A stretch of 40,056 bases of DNA from Bacteroidales bacterium (lineage in GTDB: Bacteria > Bacteroidota > Bacteroidia > Bacteroidales > F082): the NCBI GenBank assembly GCA_027022105.1, contig JALVZH010000064.1, positions 1-40,056 on the forward strand. Reading direction: 5' to 3'. Below, in pieces: positions 1-7,676 of this stretch; position 1 is the stretch's first letter, and each line of letters starts with the position of its first letter. The position numbers were made by a program, and so were the translations under genes. The notes under the pieces are model-generated. The model was not told the DNA's origin, did not search any database, and saw nothing but the letters and a program-made list of their open reading frames with translations.

Positions 1-1268
1 TTAAAAAAGGAACTCCCCAAGGATTAACACGGATGCGTGTAAGGCTGACAGGACCCGACGAGATGCTTTCGGCCTATGGCAATACCGAATACGGTGAAGC
101 GGAAGATTATTCGTTGTACATTGCCGACTGGCTCAGCATCAATCCCGACCATGATACCATTGCCCCGGGAGATTCGGTAACGGTTCAGGTTAAGTTTAAT
201 GCAACAGGCATGTCAACGGGTACTTACAACTCGTCTATAAATCTGGTAACCAACGATATGAACAATCCTTCCGTTCAGCTTCCCGCCACCATGAATGTGA
301 CAGACCTGATGGTAACCGGAAACGCAACTCCCGATACGGTTTGCCGGGGCGGCGAGGTTCAGCTCTCAGTAACACCTTCGGGAGGTACGGGAAGTTATAC
401 TTACTCGTGGACTTCAATCCCCGAAGGATTTACTTCTACGGAACAAAATCCGGTGGTAGTACCTGAGGAAAACACAACTTATATTGCCGAAGTGAATGAC
501 GGAATTATCAGTATGTTCGACACCATTGCGGTGACCGTGCTGGCGGTTCCTGCTGTTGACCTCGGTGACGATCAGACATTGTGCGGTGTTAACGAAGTTG
601 AACTTGATGCCGGAACCGATGGCACCTCCTATTTGTGGTCAACGGGTGAGACTACGCAAACCATTACCGCCACGGGCGAAGGAATAAATGATTTTTGGGT
701 AACGGTAACAAACGACAACGGATGTAGTGCTTCCGACACGGTCACCGTTAATTTTGCTGCAATTCCCGAAATCGACCTTGGCGGCGATACCGTTGTTTGC
801 GGCGGTGTTGTTTATACCCTCGACGCCGGTAACGAAGGTGCCGATTATCTTTGGTCAACCGGTGAAACCACACAAACAATCCAACTTGATACTACCGGTT
901 TTGGTTACGGAGTGCAAAATGTTTCGGTAGAAGTAACTTCACAGTACGGTTGTGTCAATACTGCAGAAGTAAATGTGGAATTTATCAACTGTACGGGCAT
1001 TGAAGAGCTTAACAACGAAACAATTTCGTTATTCCCCAATCCGGCTACCGGAAAAGTCTGGTTGCGGATACCTTCGGCAGGAAACGGAGTTGTTAATGTA
1101 AAGGTGATGAATACCGGCGGTTCGGTTGTATATTCGCAGCAAAAAGTTGAGATTAAAGAGAATCAACCTGTTATGCTGAATCTTTCCGGCCTTACCAACG
1201 GGGTTTATTATTTTGTTGTGGAAACCGGAAACAAAACATTATCCAAAAAGCTGATTATTAAGAAATAA
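1..1268 (+). CDS. T9SS-secreted GEVED/PKD-like surface protein, C-terminal part (5' end outside window)
   Basis: The reading frame is open to the left edge, so the first ATG at 33 is internal and the gene starts upstream. The first visible residues (RMRVRLTG, then YGEAEDYSLYI) match the end of a GEVED domain. Next come a beta-sandwich segment of the ASPM/SPD-2/Hydin or BACON type (about residues 32-90 counted from the ATG at 33), an Ig-like domain, and two tandem repeats. Each repeat has a DLGxD...C...LDAG...YLWSTGETTQTI core. The last ~80 residues (LFPNPATGKVWL ... GVYYFVVETG ... KKLIIKK) are a type A C-terminal sorting domain. In this family that domain directs export through the type IX secretion system to the cell surface. 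Function is probably adhesion or substrate binding; the catalytic part, if any, is upstream of the window. Confidence 0.9.
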   Translation, partial: KKGTPQGLTRMRVRLTGPDEMLSAYGNTEYGEAEDYSLYIADWLSINPDHDTIAPGDSVTVQVKFNATGMSTGTYNSSINLVTNDMNNPSVQLPATMNVTDLMVTGNATPDTVCRGGEVQLSVTPSGGTGSYTYSWTSIPEGFTSTEQNPVVVPEENTTYIAEVNDGIISMFDTIAVTVLAVPAVDLGDDQTLCGVNEVELDAGTDGTSYLWSTGETTQTITATGEGINDFWVTVTNDNGCSASDTVTVNFAAIPEIDLGGDTVVCGGVVYTLDAGNEGADYLWSTGETTQTIQLDTTGFGYGVQNVSVEVTSQYGCVNTAEVNVEFINCTGIEELNNETISLFPNPATGKVWLRIPSAGNGVVNVKVMNTGGSVVYSQQKVEIKENQPVMLNLSGLTNGVYYFVVETGNKTLSKKLIIKK

Positions 1269-1335
1269 TACCGGTTACACACATCGAAAAACGATGCGAA
1301 TTTAATTTGCCCGTTTTGGTATAATAACCAATGTG

Positions 1336-1374
1336 AAAAATCCCGAATTTCCTAACCGGAAATTCGGGATTTTT
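1336..1374. terminator. Strong intrinsic terminator after the T9SS protein gene
   Basis: Perfect 17-bp inverted repeat with a 5-nt loop (1336-1352 and 1358-1374). It begins with five A and ends with five T, so it could terminate transcription from both sides. It lies 68 bp after the stop codon. Confidence 0.9.
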
Positions 1375-1414
1375 ACTGGTATTAATTGGAACTTTTTGTT
1401 TTTCGTTTTCGCAT

Positions 1415-1649
1415 CCTAATTCCGAGACATCTACAGGTTGGCCTTGTGGGATGGAATAGCGAAGGAATCTTATACCGGTTCTGATAGGACATGTTGGCAA
1501 TAGCCATCCGGATAGGCAGAGTCGTACTACTAACTCCTCATAATTCAGAGGCATCAACAGGCTGACATCGTGGTTAAGAATGCCGATGAATCTCATTCTC
1601 GTACTTCTTTTTCAATTTGCAATACAGTATTGATAATAGGGGGCGGTGC
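1415..1649 (+). repeat. Family A repeat, copy A1 (degenerate, doubled core)
   Basis: Shares the family A core: AATTCCGAGACATCTACAGG, then GGAATAGCGAAGGAATCT, then CTTCTTTTTCAATTTGC. The core occurs twice within this copy (about 1420-1475 and 1545-1620), separated by a degenerate hairpin module. It is followed by the second half of a family B repeat. The 1269-3363 interval contains no gene I can support; it is filled by repeats A1-A4, B1-B3 and a GC-rich repeat. Confidence 0.7.
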
Positions 1650-1735
1650 AAGATTTGGATTTTGATTATTGGTTATTGTTTGGGATTTGGAATTTCGACA
1701 TTGGAATTTCTTTTTTACCGGATTGTTTTTATGAG
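1650..1735 (+). repeat. Family B repeat, copy B1 (right half only)
   Basis: AT-rich sequence with GGATTTTGATTATTGGTTAT followed by GGAATTTCGACATTGG and a T-run ending TTTTTTACCGG. It matches the right half of B2, B3 and B4 almost base for base. The left half found in the other copies is missing. Confidence 0.7.
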
Positions 1736-1774
1736 ATAGCCGGAATGTATCGTTTTTCCTTTCATTTCTTTTAT

Positions 1775-1990
1775 CGAAAAGAAACGAAACAAAGAAAGCG
1801 ACCCAAAACGATTTCCTGCCCGCTCTGCCGAAAGGCAACGGCTACGGCAAAAGAGTCGGAATCAAACGCCACCCCACCGGCCAACCTCATGGTTTGAAGC
1901 CGAAACGCAAGCGTTTTTGCTCGTTTCCGTAGCCTTTCGGCATTCACGCCGCCCCCATCCTCCCGTTTTGGGCGGCCTGCCCGCAAGTAG
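1775..1990. repeat. GC-rich structured intergenic repeat
   Basis: Much more GC-rich than its surroundings and full of self-complementary pieces. These include an imperfect inverted pair (GCCGAAAGGC near 1828 with GCCTTTCGGC near 1931), a perfect AAACGC-AA-GCGTTT hairpin, and GCCGCCC paired with GGGCGGC. From memory, sequences starting with a similar AAAGAAACGAAACAAAGAAA lead are common between genes in Bacteroidota. No protein is supported. Confidence 0.5.
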
Positions 1991-2091
1991 TTTTAGAAGC
2001 TTGCAGGTTCGGGTTCTTGCCCGGAAACAGGAATGAGTATGGCAGCTCTTTTATTGCTGAAAATTGATTATTCCGGTACTTCTGTACCAAC

Positions 2092-2340
2092 CCTCTTTTT
2101 TTCCGCACCGCTCCGTACGGTGCTAATGATATTTCACCCTTTCAGGGTGAACCAAAACCTGACGGATTGAACGCTGATTTGAGCGCAAGACTCCGTCAGG
2201 TTGAGAAAAAATCCCACTCTCCCGCGTCCCAATTCCGGGACATCTACAGATTGGACATAAGGTTGGAATGGCGATGGAATCTCTGTTTGTGCTTCTTTTT
2301 AATTTGCGATGTTATACCGATAATTTGGGGGTGGTGCAGT
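2092..2340 (+). repeat. Family A repeat, copy A2
   Basis: Modules in order: hairpin GCACCG/CGGTGC (2105-2123); hairpin TTCACCCT-TTC-AGGGTGAA (2133-2151); a long stem with 11-bp perfect arms AACCTGACGGA/TCCGTCAGGTT (2156-2202) holding an inner CGCT/AGCG stem; then the core (AATTCCGGGACATCTACAG, GGAATGGCGATGGAATCTC, TGTGCTTC). It runs directly into family B at about 2340. Confidence 0.8.
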
Positions 2341-2612
2341 ATTTCAAATTCCAATTTTCAAATTACGAATTCCAAACAAATCTCAATATTTTAATATTCA
2401 ACACCCAAAAAACCGGGGTCATTTAAAAAATACTTTATTAAAACATTAGCCGGAAGGTTTTAAGTTTTGGATTTTGATAATTGGTTATTTGGGATTTGGA
2501 ATTTCGACATTGGAATTTCTTTTTTTACCGTGTTGTTTTTACAATGGCGTTGTTTGTGTGGTTTCTGACTTGCTCATTGCTCATTGAGCGTTGATTATTG
2601 CTTATTATAAAC
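2340..2612 (+). repeat. Family B repeat, copy B2
   Basis: About 270 bp, AT-rich. The left part (AATTCCAATTTTCAAATT ... CAATATTTTAATATTCAAC) and right part (GGATTTGGAATTTCGAC ... TTGGAATTTC) are partly inverted versions of each other, so the unit can fold back. It ends with TTGCTCATTGCTCATTGAGC. Nearly identical to B4 over its whole length. Confidence 0.8.
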
Positions 2613-2618
2613 CTTTGC

Positions 2619-2900
2619 AACCGGTTTTGTCACGATTTTTGCCTTCGAGGGCAAAAATCCCGCCAAAACCTGATTTCATTCCTTTACCGCACCGCACTGC
2701 GTACGGTGCTAATGATATTTCACCCTTTCAGGGTGAATCTTTGCACCGGCTTTGTACGCCGGCTGACTCGTACTCCTCTCCCGCGTCCCAATTCCGAGAC
2801 ATCTACAGGCCGGACATAGTGCTGGAATGGCGACGGAATCTCTGCTTGTGCTTCTTTTTCAATTTGCGATATTATACCGATAATTTGGGGGTGGAGCAGT
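2619..2900 (+). repeat. Family A repeat, copy A3 (most complete short form)
   Basis: Starts with AACCGGTTTTGTCACG. Hairpins in order: ATTTTTGCC/GGCAAAAAT (2635-2658), GCACCG/CGGTGC (2689-2709), TTCACCCT/AGGGTGAA (2719-2737) and CCGGC/GCCGG (2746-2762). The core follows (CCCGCGTCCCAATTCCGAGA, GGAATGGCGACGGAATCTC, TTCTTTTTCAATTTGCG). It joins B3 through GGGGGTGGAGCAGTATTTC. Confidence 0.8.
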
Positions 2901-3117
2901 ATTTCAAATTCCAATTTTCAAATTTCAAATTCCAAACGTGTCTGCCTCCGGCTGATAAATCTCAATATTTTAATATTCAACACCCAAAAAAACCAAGGTG
3001 ATTTAAAAAGCACGTTATTAACGCACTGACCGGAAGGTTTTGAGATTTGGATTTTGATAATTGGTTATTTTTTGGAATTTGGAATTTCGATATTGGAATT
3101 TCTTTTTTTACCGGGTT
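2900..3117 (+). repeat. Family B repeat, copy B3 (right end truncated)
   Basis: Same AT-rich unit as B2 and B4, but it stops at the TTTTTTTACCGGGT point and lacks the last ~60 bp. A short GC-rich insert (TGCCTCCGGC near 2941) interrupts its left half. Confidence 0.75.
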
Positions 3118-3318
3118 TCTCCTTTCCCCTTTCCGTCCTTTCAGGACTCCACCCGCCCGGCCAACCGCGACCTGAAAGGACATCCCGACGCTGCTTCTCT
3201 CCCGCGTCCAAATTCCGGGACATCTACAGGCCGGGCATAGGGTTGGAATGGCGACGGAATCTCTGCTTGTTCTTGTTTTTCAATTTGCGATAGGGGGCTG
3301 ATAATTAGGGGGTGGGTA
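3118..3318 (+). repeat. Family A repeat, copy A4, ending at the Rhs cassette
   Basis: Carries a private long hairpin with perfect 11-bp arms, GTCCTTTCAGG/CCTGAAAGGAC (3135-3145 and 3171-3181). The normal core follows (AATTCCGGGACATCTACAGG, GGAATGGCGACGGAATCTC). It ends with GGGGGTGGG at 3308-3316. In A2 and A3 that position leads straight into family B; here the toxin-immunity cassette begins instead. Confidence 0.75.
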
Positions 3319-3363
3319 CACAAGCGACACAATTGTGATAGAATTTGGAAACAAATATTTTTA

Positions 3364-3564
3364 TTAAACGTCTTTCCAAAAATTAATAGGAACCCCATAT
3401 TCTTCTAAGGCTATTTCTTTACATATATCAATATTGTCTTGTAATATATCTTTTATACATTTTCCTTCTTTGTAAACATAAAGATAAGCACCCACTTCAG
3501 GGTAATCTTCTTCTATTTTGAAAGTTAATCCTTTATATTCTGCTTTTAAAGTTCTAAAATTCAT
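3364..3564 (-). CDS. Putative immunity protein for the Rhs toxin
   Basis: I do not recognise this 66-residue protein. The start is taken at 3564 because that ATG overlaps the toxin stop codon (ATGA), which implies translational coupling. The longer reading upstream would lie inside the toxin gene. It is small and acidic-to-neutral, rich in aromatic residues, with no signal peptide or membrane segment. In polymorphic toxin systems the gene directly after the toxin tip is almost always its immunity protein; the assignment here rests on that position. Base composition is AT-rich, like the toxin tip. It lies 46 bp from the end of repeat A4. Confidence 0.6.
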   Translation of the reverse strand: MNFRTLKAEYKGLTFKIEEDYPEVGAYLYVYKEGKCIKDILQDNIDICKEIALEEYGVPINFWKDV

Positions 3565-4673
3565 TTGATTTTGGGATAAATTCTGTGTATATTTGTAGCA
3601 CCTTTCCATTTTTCATTTATTTTTTGTTCTAAATGAATATGGGGTTTATCTCCATGCGAGTTTTTAATATCAAATCGCATTTTTCGCATACCATCTTTTG
3701 ATATAAAAATATTATCTCCTGCTTTATTTGTAATTGCTTTATAATCTTTTCCTAACCAATTTTTTGCACTATTAGCTGCATTATCAACATTTTTCGAGAT
3801 ACTTCTGAGTTTAGGTGAATAACCAGCTACTCCAGCGGATAAACCCGCGACTACTAATTCCGGATTTGTCCACTGACTCAATACCTCCTTTAATACAAAT
3901 TTGATACCTGCACTTGTTTCCCCTGTCTTCCAATAATCTATAGCCGCTTTTCTGGACCAATCCGAGTTTATAGAGCTTAGCAGACTTTCCTGCTTTTCTG
4001 ATAGTTCAAAACCTAAAGCATACTTTTTCATCGTTTTATTCCAAGCGACATCATCAGTGTTTTCCGTTCCTTTAACTGCTGCATCAAAACCTTTTCGTTT
4101 ATCATCAGTTATTTTTATAACAGCATCACTTCCGTCATTTGTTTCTAATAAAAGATTTCCCTTTTCATCTTCGTATTTTGTATCCAAAGCCCCATCCGGA
4201 TCAATTCTACTAACAGAATTGTTTTGAGCGTAATTATATGGGGTTAAATAAACTCTTTCGTCTGCGAGCGGATCAACACCTGTAAACCTCCCCAACCCAG
4301 CATCATAAAACCTCGCTCCATAATCATACCACCCCAGCTCGAAATCATCCTGCAGCTCTTTGCCGTTGTAGAGGTATTTGTTGTCGTGGTATTCTTCCGG
4401 CTGGGGAAGGCCGGCCATGAGCATGCCGAAGGGATAGTAGCCGTTTTGTTGCAGGGTTTTGCCGGTCTGGCTCAACACTACGCGGGTGTTGCCGAGGTGG
4501 TTCACGCCAGAGGCGGATTTACGCTTCGCTTCAACTTTTAAAAAATATTGATATTCAAATCCTTTTTTCATCGGCGGGGCTTTTCCTTCGGGGGTGAAGA
4601 TGTGTTTCAGTTTCCCGTTTTCGGTTTCAAAGGTAGTAAAATACCGGATACTTTTTTGAATTATACTGAACAA
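3561..4673 (-). CDS. Orphan Rhs-core fragment with C-terminal toxin domain
   Basis: Contains the conserved Rhs-associated core (HLGNTRVVLSQTG, YYPFGM, YLYNGKELQDDFELGWYDYG, ARFYDAGLGRFTGVDPLAD, YNYAQNNSVSRIDPDG) at about residues 60-160, then a variable ~200-residue tip. The tip ends with MRFDIKNSHGDKPHIHLEQK and HRIYPK. The conserved His residues (HGD, HIH) are plausible catalytic positions of a nuclease toxin, and I have a weak recollection of similar tips labelled 'polymorphic toxin type 24', which I could not check. Full Rhs proteins have over 1000 residues with many YD repeats. Here only the end remains, with no signal peptide, so this is a displaced or truncated cassette rather than a complete gene. 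A ~12-residue insertion breaks the usual LKDHLGNTR motif. The true start may be an internal Met. Codons are more AT-rich in the tip than in the core. Confidence 0.75.
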   Translation of the reverse strand: MFSIIQKSIRYFTTFETENGKLKHIFTPEGKAPPMKKGFEYQYFLKVEAKRKSASGVNHLGNTRVVLSQTGKTLQQNGYYPFGMLMAGLPQPEEYHDNKYLYNGKELQDDFELGWYDYGARFYDAGLGRFTGVDPLADERVYLTPYNYAQNNSVSRIDPDGALDTKYEDEKGNLLLETNDGSDAVIKITDDKRKGFDAAVKGTENTDDVAWNKTMKKYALGFELSEKQESLLSSINSDWSRKAAIDYWKTGETSAGIKFVLKEVLSQWTNPELVVAGLSAGVAGYSPKLRSISKNVDNAANSAKNWLGKDYKAITNKAGDNIFISKDGMRKMRFDIKNSHGDKPHIHLEQKINEKWKGATNIHRIYPKIK

Positions 4674-4680
4674 ATAACCG

Positions 4681-4952
4681 GTATTTCAAATCCCAATTTT
4701 CAAAATACAAATTCCAAACAAATCTCAATATTTTAATATTCAATACCCAAAAAACCGGGGTAATCTAAAAAGAACGTTATTAAAGCATCGTCCGGAAGGT
4801 TTTGAGATTTGGATTTTGATAATTGGTTATTGTTTGGAATTTGGAATTTCGACATTGGAATTTCTTTTTTACCGGGTTGTTTTTACAATGGCGTTGTTTG
4901 TGTGGTTTCTGACTTGCTCATTGCTCATTGAGCGTTGATTATTGCTTATTTA
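4681..4952 (+). repeat. Family B repeat, copy B4, next to the Rhs cassette
   Basis: Nearly full-length copy matching B2, including the final TTGCTCATTGCTCATTGAGC. It begins exactly with GTATTTCAAAT, the sequence that follows GGGGGTGG-type ends in A2-B2 and A3-B3. The remaining 4953-5005 is AT-rich and holds nothing I recognise. Confidence 0.8.
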
Positions 4953-5005
4953 TTAATGTGTTAATATTCAATATACAAAGCTCAATTTTCAAGTTTGTTT
5001 GTTTC

Positions 5006-5278
5006 CTACCTTATTTCAAATCCTGAATATCCCTTGAGCGGAACATACTGTTTTTCAACATCTGTTACCCGCGCCCATTGGGGGCCGGTTTCACACCAGT
5101 TGATAAACTGCTCCAACTGTTCTTTATCGCCTTCTGCCTCAATGTAAACGCTTCCATCGGGCATGTTTCGTATCCAGCCCGAAATTTGCCGCGCAACGGC
5201 CTCATTTTGTGTATAGTACCGGAATCCCACACCCTGTACCCGGCCGTAAATCCTCATTGTTACAGCTCTCTTTTCCAT
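5006..5278 (-). CDS. acyP: Acylphosphatase
   Basis: The 90-residue protein has the usual length for the family, which hydrolyses carboxyl-phosphate bonds in small acyl phosphates in the cytoplasm. The signature GRVQGVGFR places the phosphate-binding arginine at R20, and the catalytic asparagine is N38 in GWIRNMPDGSVYIEAEG. It is the last gene of a tight three-gene operon: its ATG lies one base after the stop codon of the lipid kinase gene. No Shine-Dalgarno sequence is visible, so translation probably depends on coupling. Identification is firm; the physiological substrate is unknown, as for most bacterial members. Confidence 0.95.
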   Translation of the reverse strand: MEKRAVTMRIYGRVQGVGFRYYTQNEAVARQISGWIRNMPDGSVYIEAEGDKEQLEQFINWCETGPQWARVTDVEKQYVPLKGYSGFEIR

Positions 5279-5279
5279 A

Positions 5280-6185
5280 CTATTTCAATTGATTCAAATA
5301 ATAATTGTCGTTATGCGTAATCAAACGGACAGCCCCGGGCAGAATATTAATTTTCAGATGATCGAATTTCCCGATTACCTCGCCGTCCAATTGTAAAAGC
5401 CTCGGTATGTCAAATTCAACTTCTGCATATTCCGTACTTATTACCTTACCGCTTTGGCTGTCGTGAAAACGCTCGTTGAATTTCGACAACCCGGCTTTTA
5501 TAAGTGATGCCGCATTGATCTCCTTTACAATAACCAGTTCGAACCGTCCGTCCATGGGATTTCCGGTAACATTCAAAGGTACTCCGGTTCCGTATTTCCT
5601 CGAATTACAAATTCCCAGCATTACACCGCTCTCTTTTACAATAACACCGTTGGCTTTTATGGTAAATCCGAACTGTTCCTGTCGTTTTAACTGCTCGATA
5701 AAATATTTTGCATAGGTAACCATTCCTCTGTTTTCATCCCTGTCGTAGGCTTCTACAATCTGGGCATTAATCCCCACATCGCCAATATGTATGCTGTAAT
5801 ATTTGTCGTTAACCAAAACCATATCGAGACCTGCCACTACATGCGACATAACAATATCTTTCAATGCTTCAACGGGGTCGGGATTTACCTGCAATTCGAC
5901 CGCCATACCATTTGCCGAACCAAGCGGAACAATGCCCATGGGGTAACCCGAGTTAAGCAGTATAATTGAAGTAAAAAGCGTTGTGCCGTCGCCTCCCACC
6001 GATACCACCTTGTCCGGTTTTACTTTTTTCAGTGTCAATTTCAACCTTCTTTCATCATCTATTCCTTCGGTTCGGAATATTTCATAATCAATACCGTAAC
6101 GTTTTAACAACTTTCCCGCTTTTTTCAAAAAAGGTTCTTTATCAATTCCTCCCGAAATGGGATTTACAACCATTAATATTTTCAT
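5280..6185 (-). CDS. Diacylglycerol/sphingoid-base kinase family protein
   Basis: 301 residues with the DAGK catalytic fold. The nucleotide-binding motif NPISGG is at residues 8-13 and the GGDGT motif at 64-68, followed by a glycine-rich PLGSANGMAVEL segment. Family members phosphorylate diacylglycerol or a related lipid at the inner membrane face using ATP; the exact lipid cannot be told from sequence. It sits between an APP1-type phosphatase (10-bp gap) and acylphosphatase (1-bp gap). Kinase and phosphatase of opposite direction are therefore made from one mRNA, which suggests control of a phosphatidate/diacylglycerol-like pool. Confidence 0.9.
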   Translation of the reverse strand: MKILMVVNPISGGIDKEPFLKKAGKLLKRYGIDYEIFRTEGIDDERRLKLTLKKVKPDKVVSVGGDGTTLFTSIILLNSGYPMGIVPLGSANGMAVELQVNPDPVEALKDIVMSHVVAGLDMVLVNDKYYSIHIGDVGINAQIVEAYDRDENRGMVTYAKYFIEQLKRQEQFGFTIKANGVIVKESGVMLGICNSRKYGTGVPLNVTGNPMDGRFELVIVKEINAASLIKAGLSKFNERFHDSQSGKVISTEYAEVEFDIPRLLQLDGEVIGKFDHLKINILPGAVRLITHNDNYYLNQLK

Positions 6186-6195
6186 GGTTTCAGTT

Positions 6196-7134
6196 TTATA
6201 TTTGTTTTATCAATTCATTCAACTTTTCCTGTTCCTGCACCACATCGGTATCTTTCGTAAAAAGCACCGACCGGGCAAAAACCGACTGCAATGTTTTCCA
6301 CTGATGCAGTTTTTTTCTGTTTAGTTTCCGTTTTGTCCGGCGGATATATATTTTAACAATTCTGCCGGGGTATTTTTTTACCAATGAAGTATAAATCTCC
6401 ATATCCATTTGCGTATCATCGCCAAAAAGCACAAACTTCTTATCACCGGAGTTTTTTATAATAAAATCGATGTTATTCAACTTAAAATCTTTCTCTTTTT
6501 TTTCGGTCATCAATTTGAGCAAAGTACGATAGGGGGTTAGCAACAGCAGCCCGGACGGAAGACCATTGTGTTTGATAAAGGATGTAATAACATCGAACAG
6601 GTTGCTTTCGCTTTTGGAAACAAAATACACACCTCCTCTTTCTTTATGAATCTGATCTATAAGCATTTTTGTAAAATAAATTGCTTTTCGTTTAAACGGA
6701 GAAACGAAAAACAGGGTACTCACACGTTTGGCGCTGTTGGCTGTATGCGACAGCAAAATTGTATCGTCAATATCGGAAATCACTCCGATCTTTTCTTCAC
6801 CGTACGGGAAAAACAGGGGGTAATTCTGCTCAATTTTCAACCGCTTTCCCTCATGAAAAATTCCCAATACCGGTTTGGATGACAAAGAATAATCCAAAAC
6901 CACATTAAATGTCCCGTTTTCGTCAGTTATGGCCGGTATGTTCTGATTGTTAATTCGCAATTCTATTTCCGCATGTGCCAAGGGTCTTATGAAATAGGAT
7001 AAAAGCAGTCTGGCAAAACCGGATAACCTGCCACCGACACCTCTGCCCGCAACCGAAGCCGAAGAAAGCAATACCCCGGATACCATGGTTTTATCTTTAA
7101 ATGATGCTACCGAAACCTGCCAAACGTATGCCAT
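6196..7134 (-). CDS. APP1-family (DUF2183) phosphatidate phosphatase-like protein
   Basis: 312 residues. The C-terminal two thirds are the APP1 catalytic domain of the HAD superfamily: nucleophile motif DIDDT at 121-125, a serine in YFVSKSES around 173, and the acidic motif GDDTQMD at 238-244. The first ~100 residues form a small beta-rich N-domain typical of bacterial members. Yeast App1 removes phosphate from phosphatidic acid. Bacterial activity is inferred, and no signal peptide or clear membrane segment is seen. It is first in the operon with the lipid kinase and acylphosphatase. An alternative start is Met17. Confidence 0.85.
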   Translation of the reverse strand: MAYVWQVSVASFKDKTMVSGVLLSSASVAGRGVGGRLSGFARLLLSYFIRPLAHAEIELRINNQNIPAITDENGTFNVVLDYSLSSKPVLGIFHEGKRLKIEQNYPLFFPYGEEKIGVISDIDDTILLSHTANSAKRVSTLFFVSPFKRKAIYFTKMLIDQIHKERGGVYFVSKSESNLFDVITSFIKHNGLPSGLLLLTPYRTLLKLMTEKKEKDFKLNNIDFIIKNSGDKKFVLFGDDTQMDMEIYTSLVKKYPGRIVKIYIRRTKRKLNRKKLHQWKTLQSVFARSVLFTKDTDVVQEQEKLNELIKQI

Positions 7135-7171
7135 ATTACTGAGTTGAATTACACCTGCAAATTAACAACAA

Positions 7172-7676
7172 TTCCCGGTTTTGTCACGTTCCGATCCGCC
7201 TTTGGCGGATTCATCGTGAGCTCTGTCGCTCAAGGCCTTCCTGTTGGCTCACTCTGAACCGGCCAAAACCTGAATCATTCCCCATTTCGCACCGCTCCGC
7301 AAAGCTTCGTACGGTGCTACACATATATCACCCGCCTCAGGCGGGTGACCCCAACACTCCCATGCACCGGCTGACTCTTGCCACTCCGCCGCGTCCCAAT
7401 TCAGAGGTATCGACAGGTCAGCCATGTGGGATGGAATGCCGAAGAATCTCCCCTCGTGCTTCTTTTCCAATTCAACATATGGTACGGACATCATTTCGGG
7501 GATTCATCGGGCGCACCGGCCCTTTGGCCTGCCTGTTTGCACCCTCTGAATTATGGGGTAAGAAGTATGTATATAATCCCTCCCCACACTTGCTCATTGA
7601 TTACTTCTCCACCTCGGGCTGATATCATATCAAACATAATACATCAAACATATCACATCAAAAATATCACATCCTA
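7172..7676 (+). repeat. Family A repeat, copy A5 (long form)
   Basis: Starts CCCGGTTTTGTCACG. Hairpins: TCCGCC-TTT-GGCGGA (7195-7209), GCACCG/CGGTGC with a 17-nt loop (7289-7317) and TCACCCGCC-TCA-GGCGGGTGA (7328-7348). The core follows, then a right extension shared only with copy A6 (CTCTGAATT, CACTTGCTCATTGATTACTT, ACCTCGGGCTGATATCA). It ends in short imperfect repeats of ACATCAAACATATC, which run into the stop codon of the next gene. This explains the whole 7135-7666 gap, where I see no gene. Confidence 0.8.

Noticed and set aside
1258-1596. 112-codon minus-strand open frame overlapping the end of the first gene
   Set aside because: It crosses the terminator hairpin and repeat A1; no supporting feature.
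2591-3001. Open frames through the family A repeats (for example at 2167-2394, 2591-3001, 3054-3293) giving similar peptides around FRDIYRPD..LEWRRNLCL
   Set aside because: The similarity follows from the DNA repeat itself; several frames stay open, starts and lengths differ, and the hairpins explain the conservation better than protein selection.
1415-3318. CRISPR array
   Set aside because: Repeats are long, irregular and composite; there are no short regular repeats with unique spacers and no cas genes.
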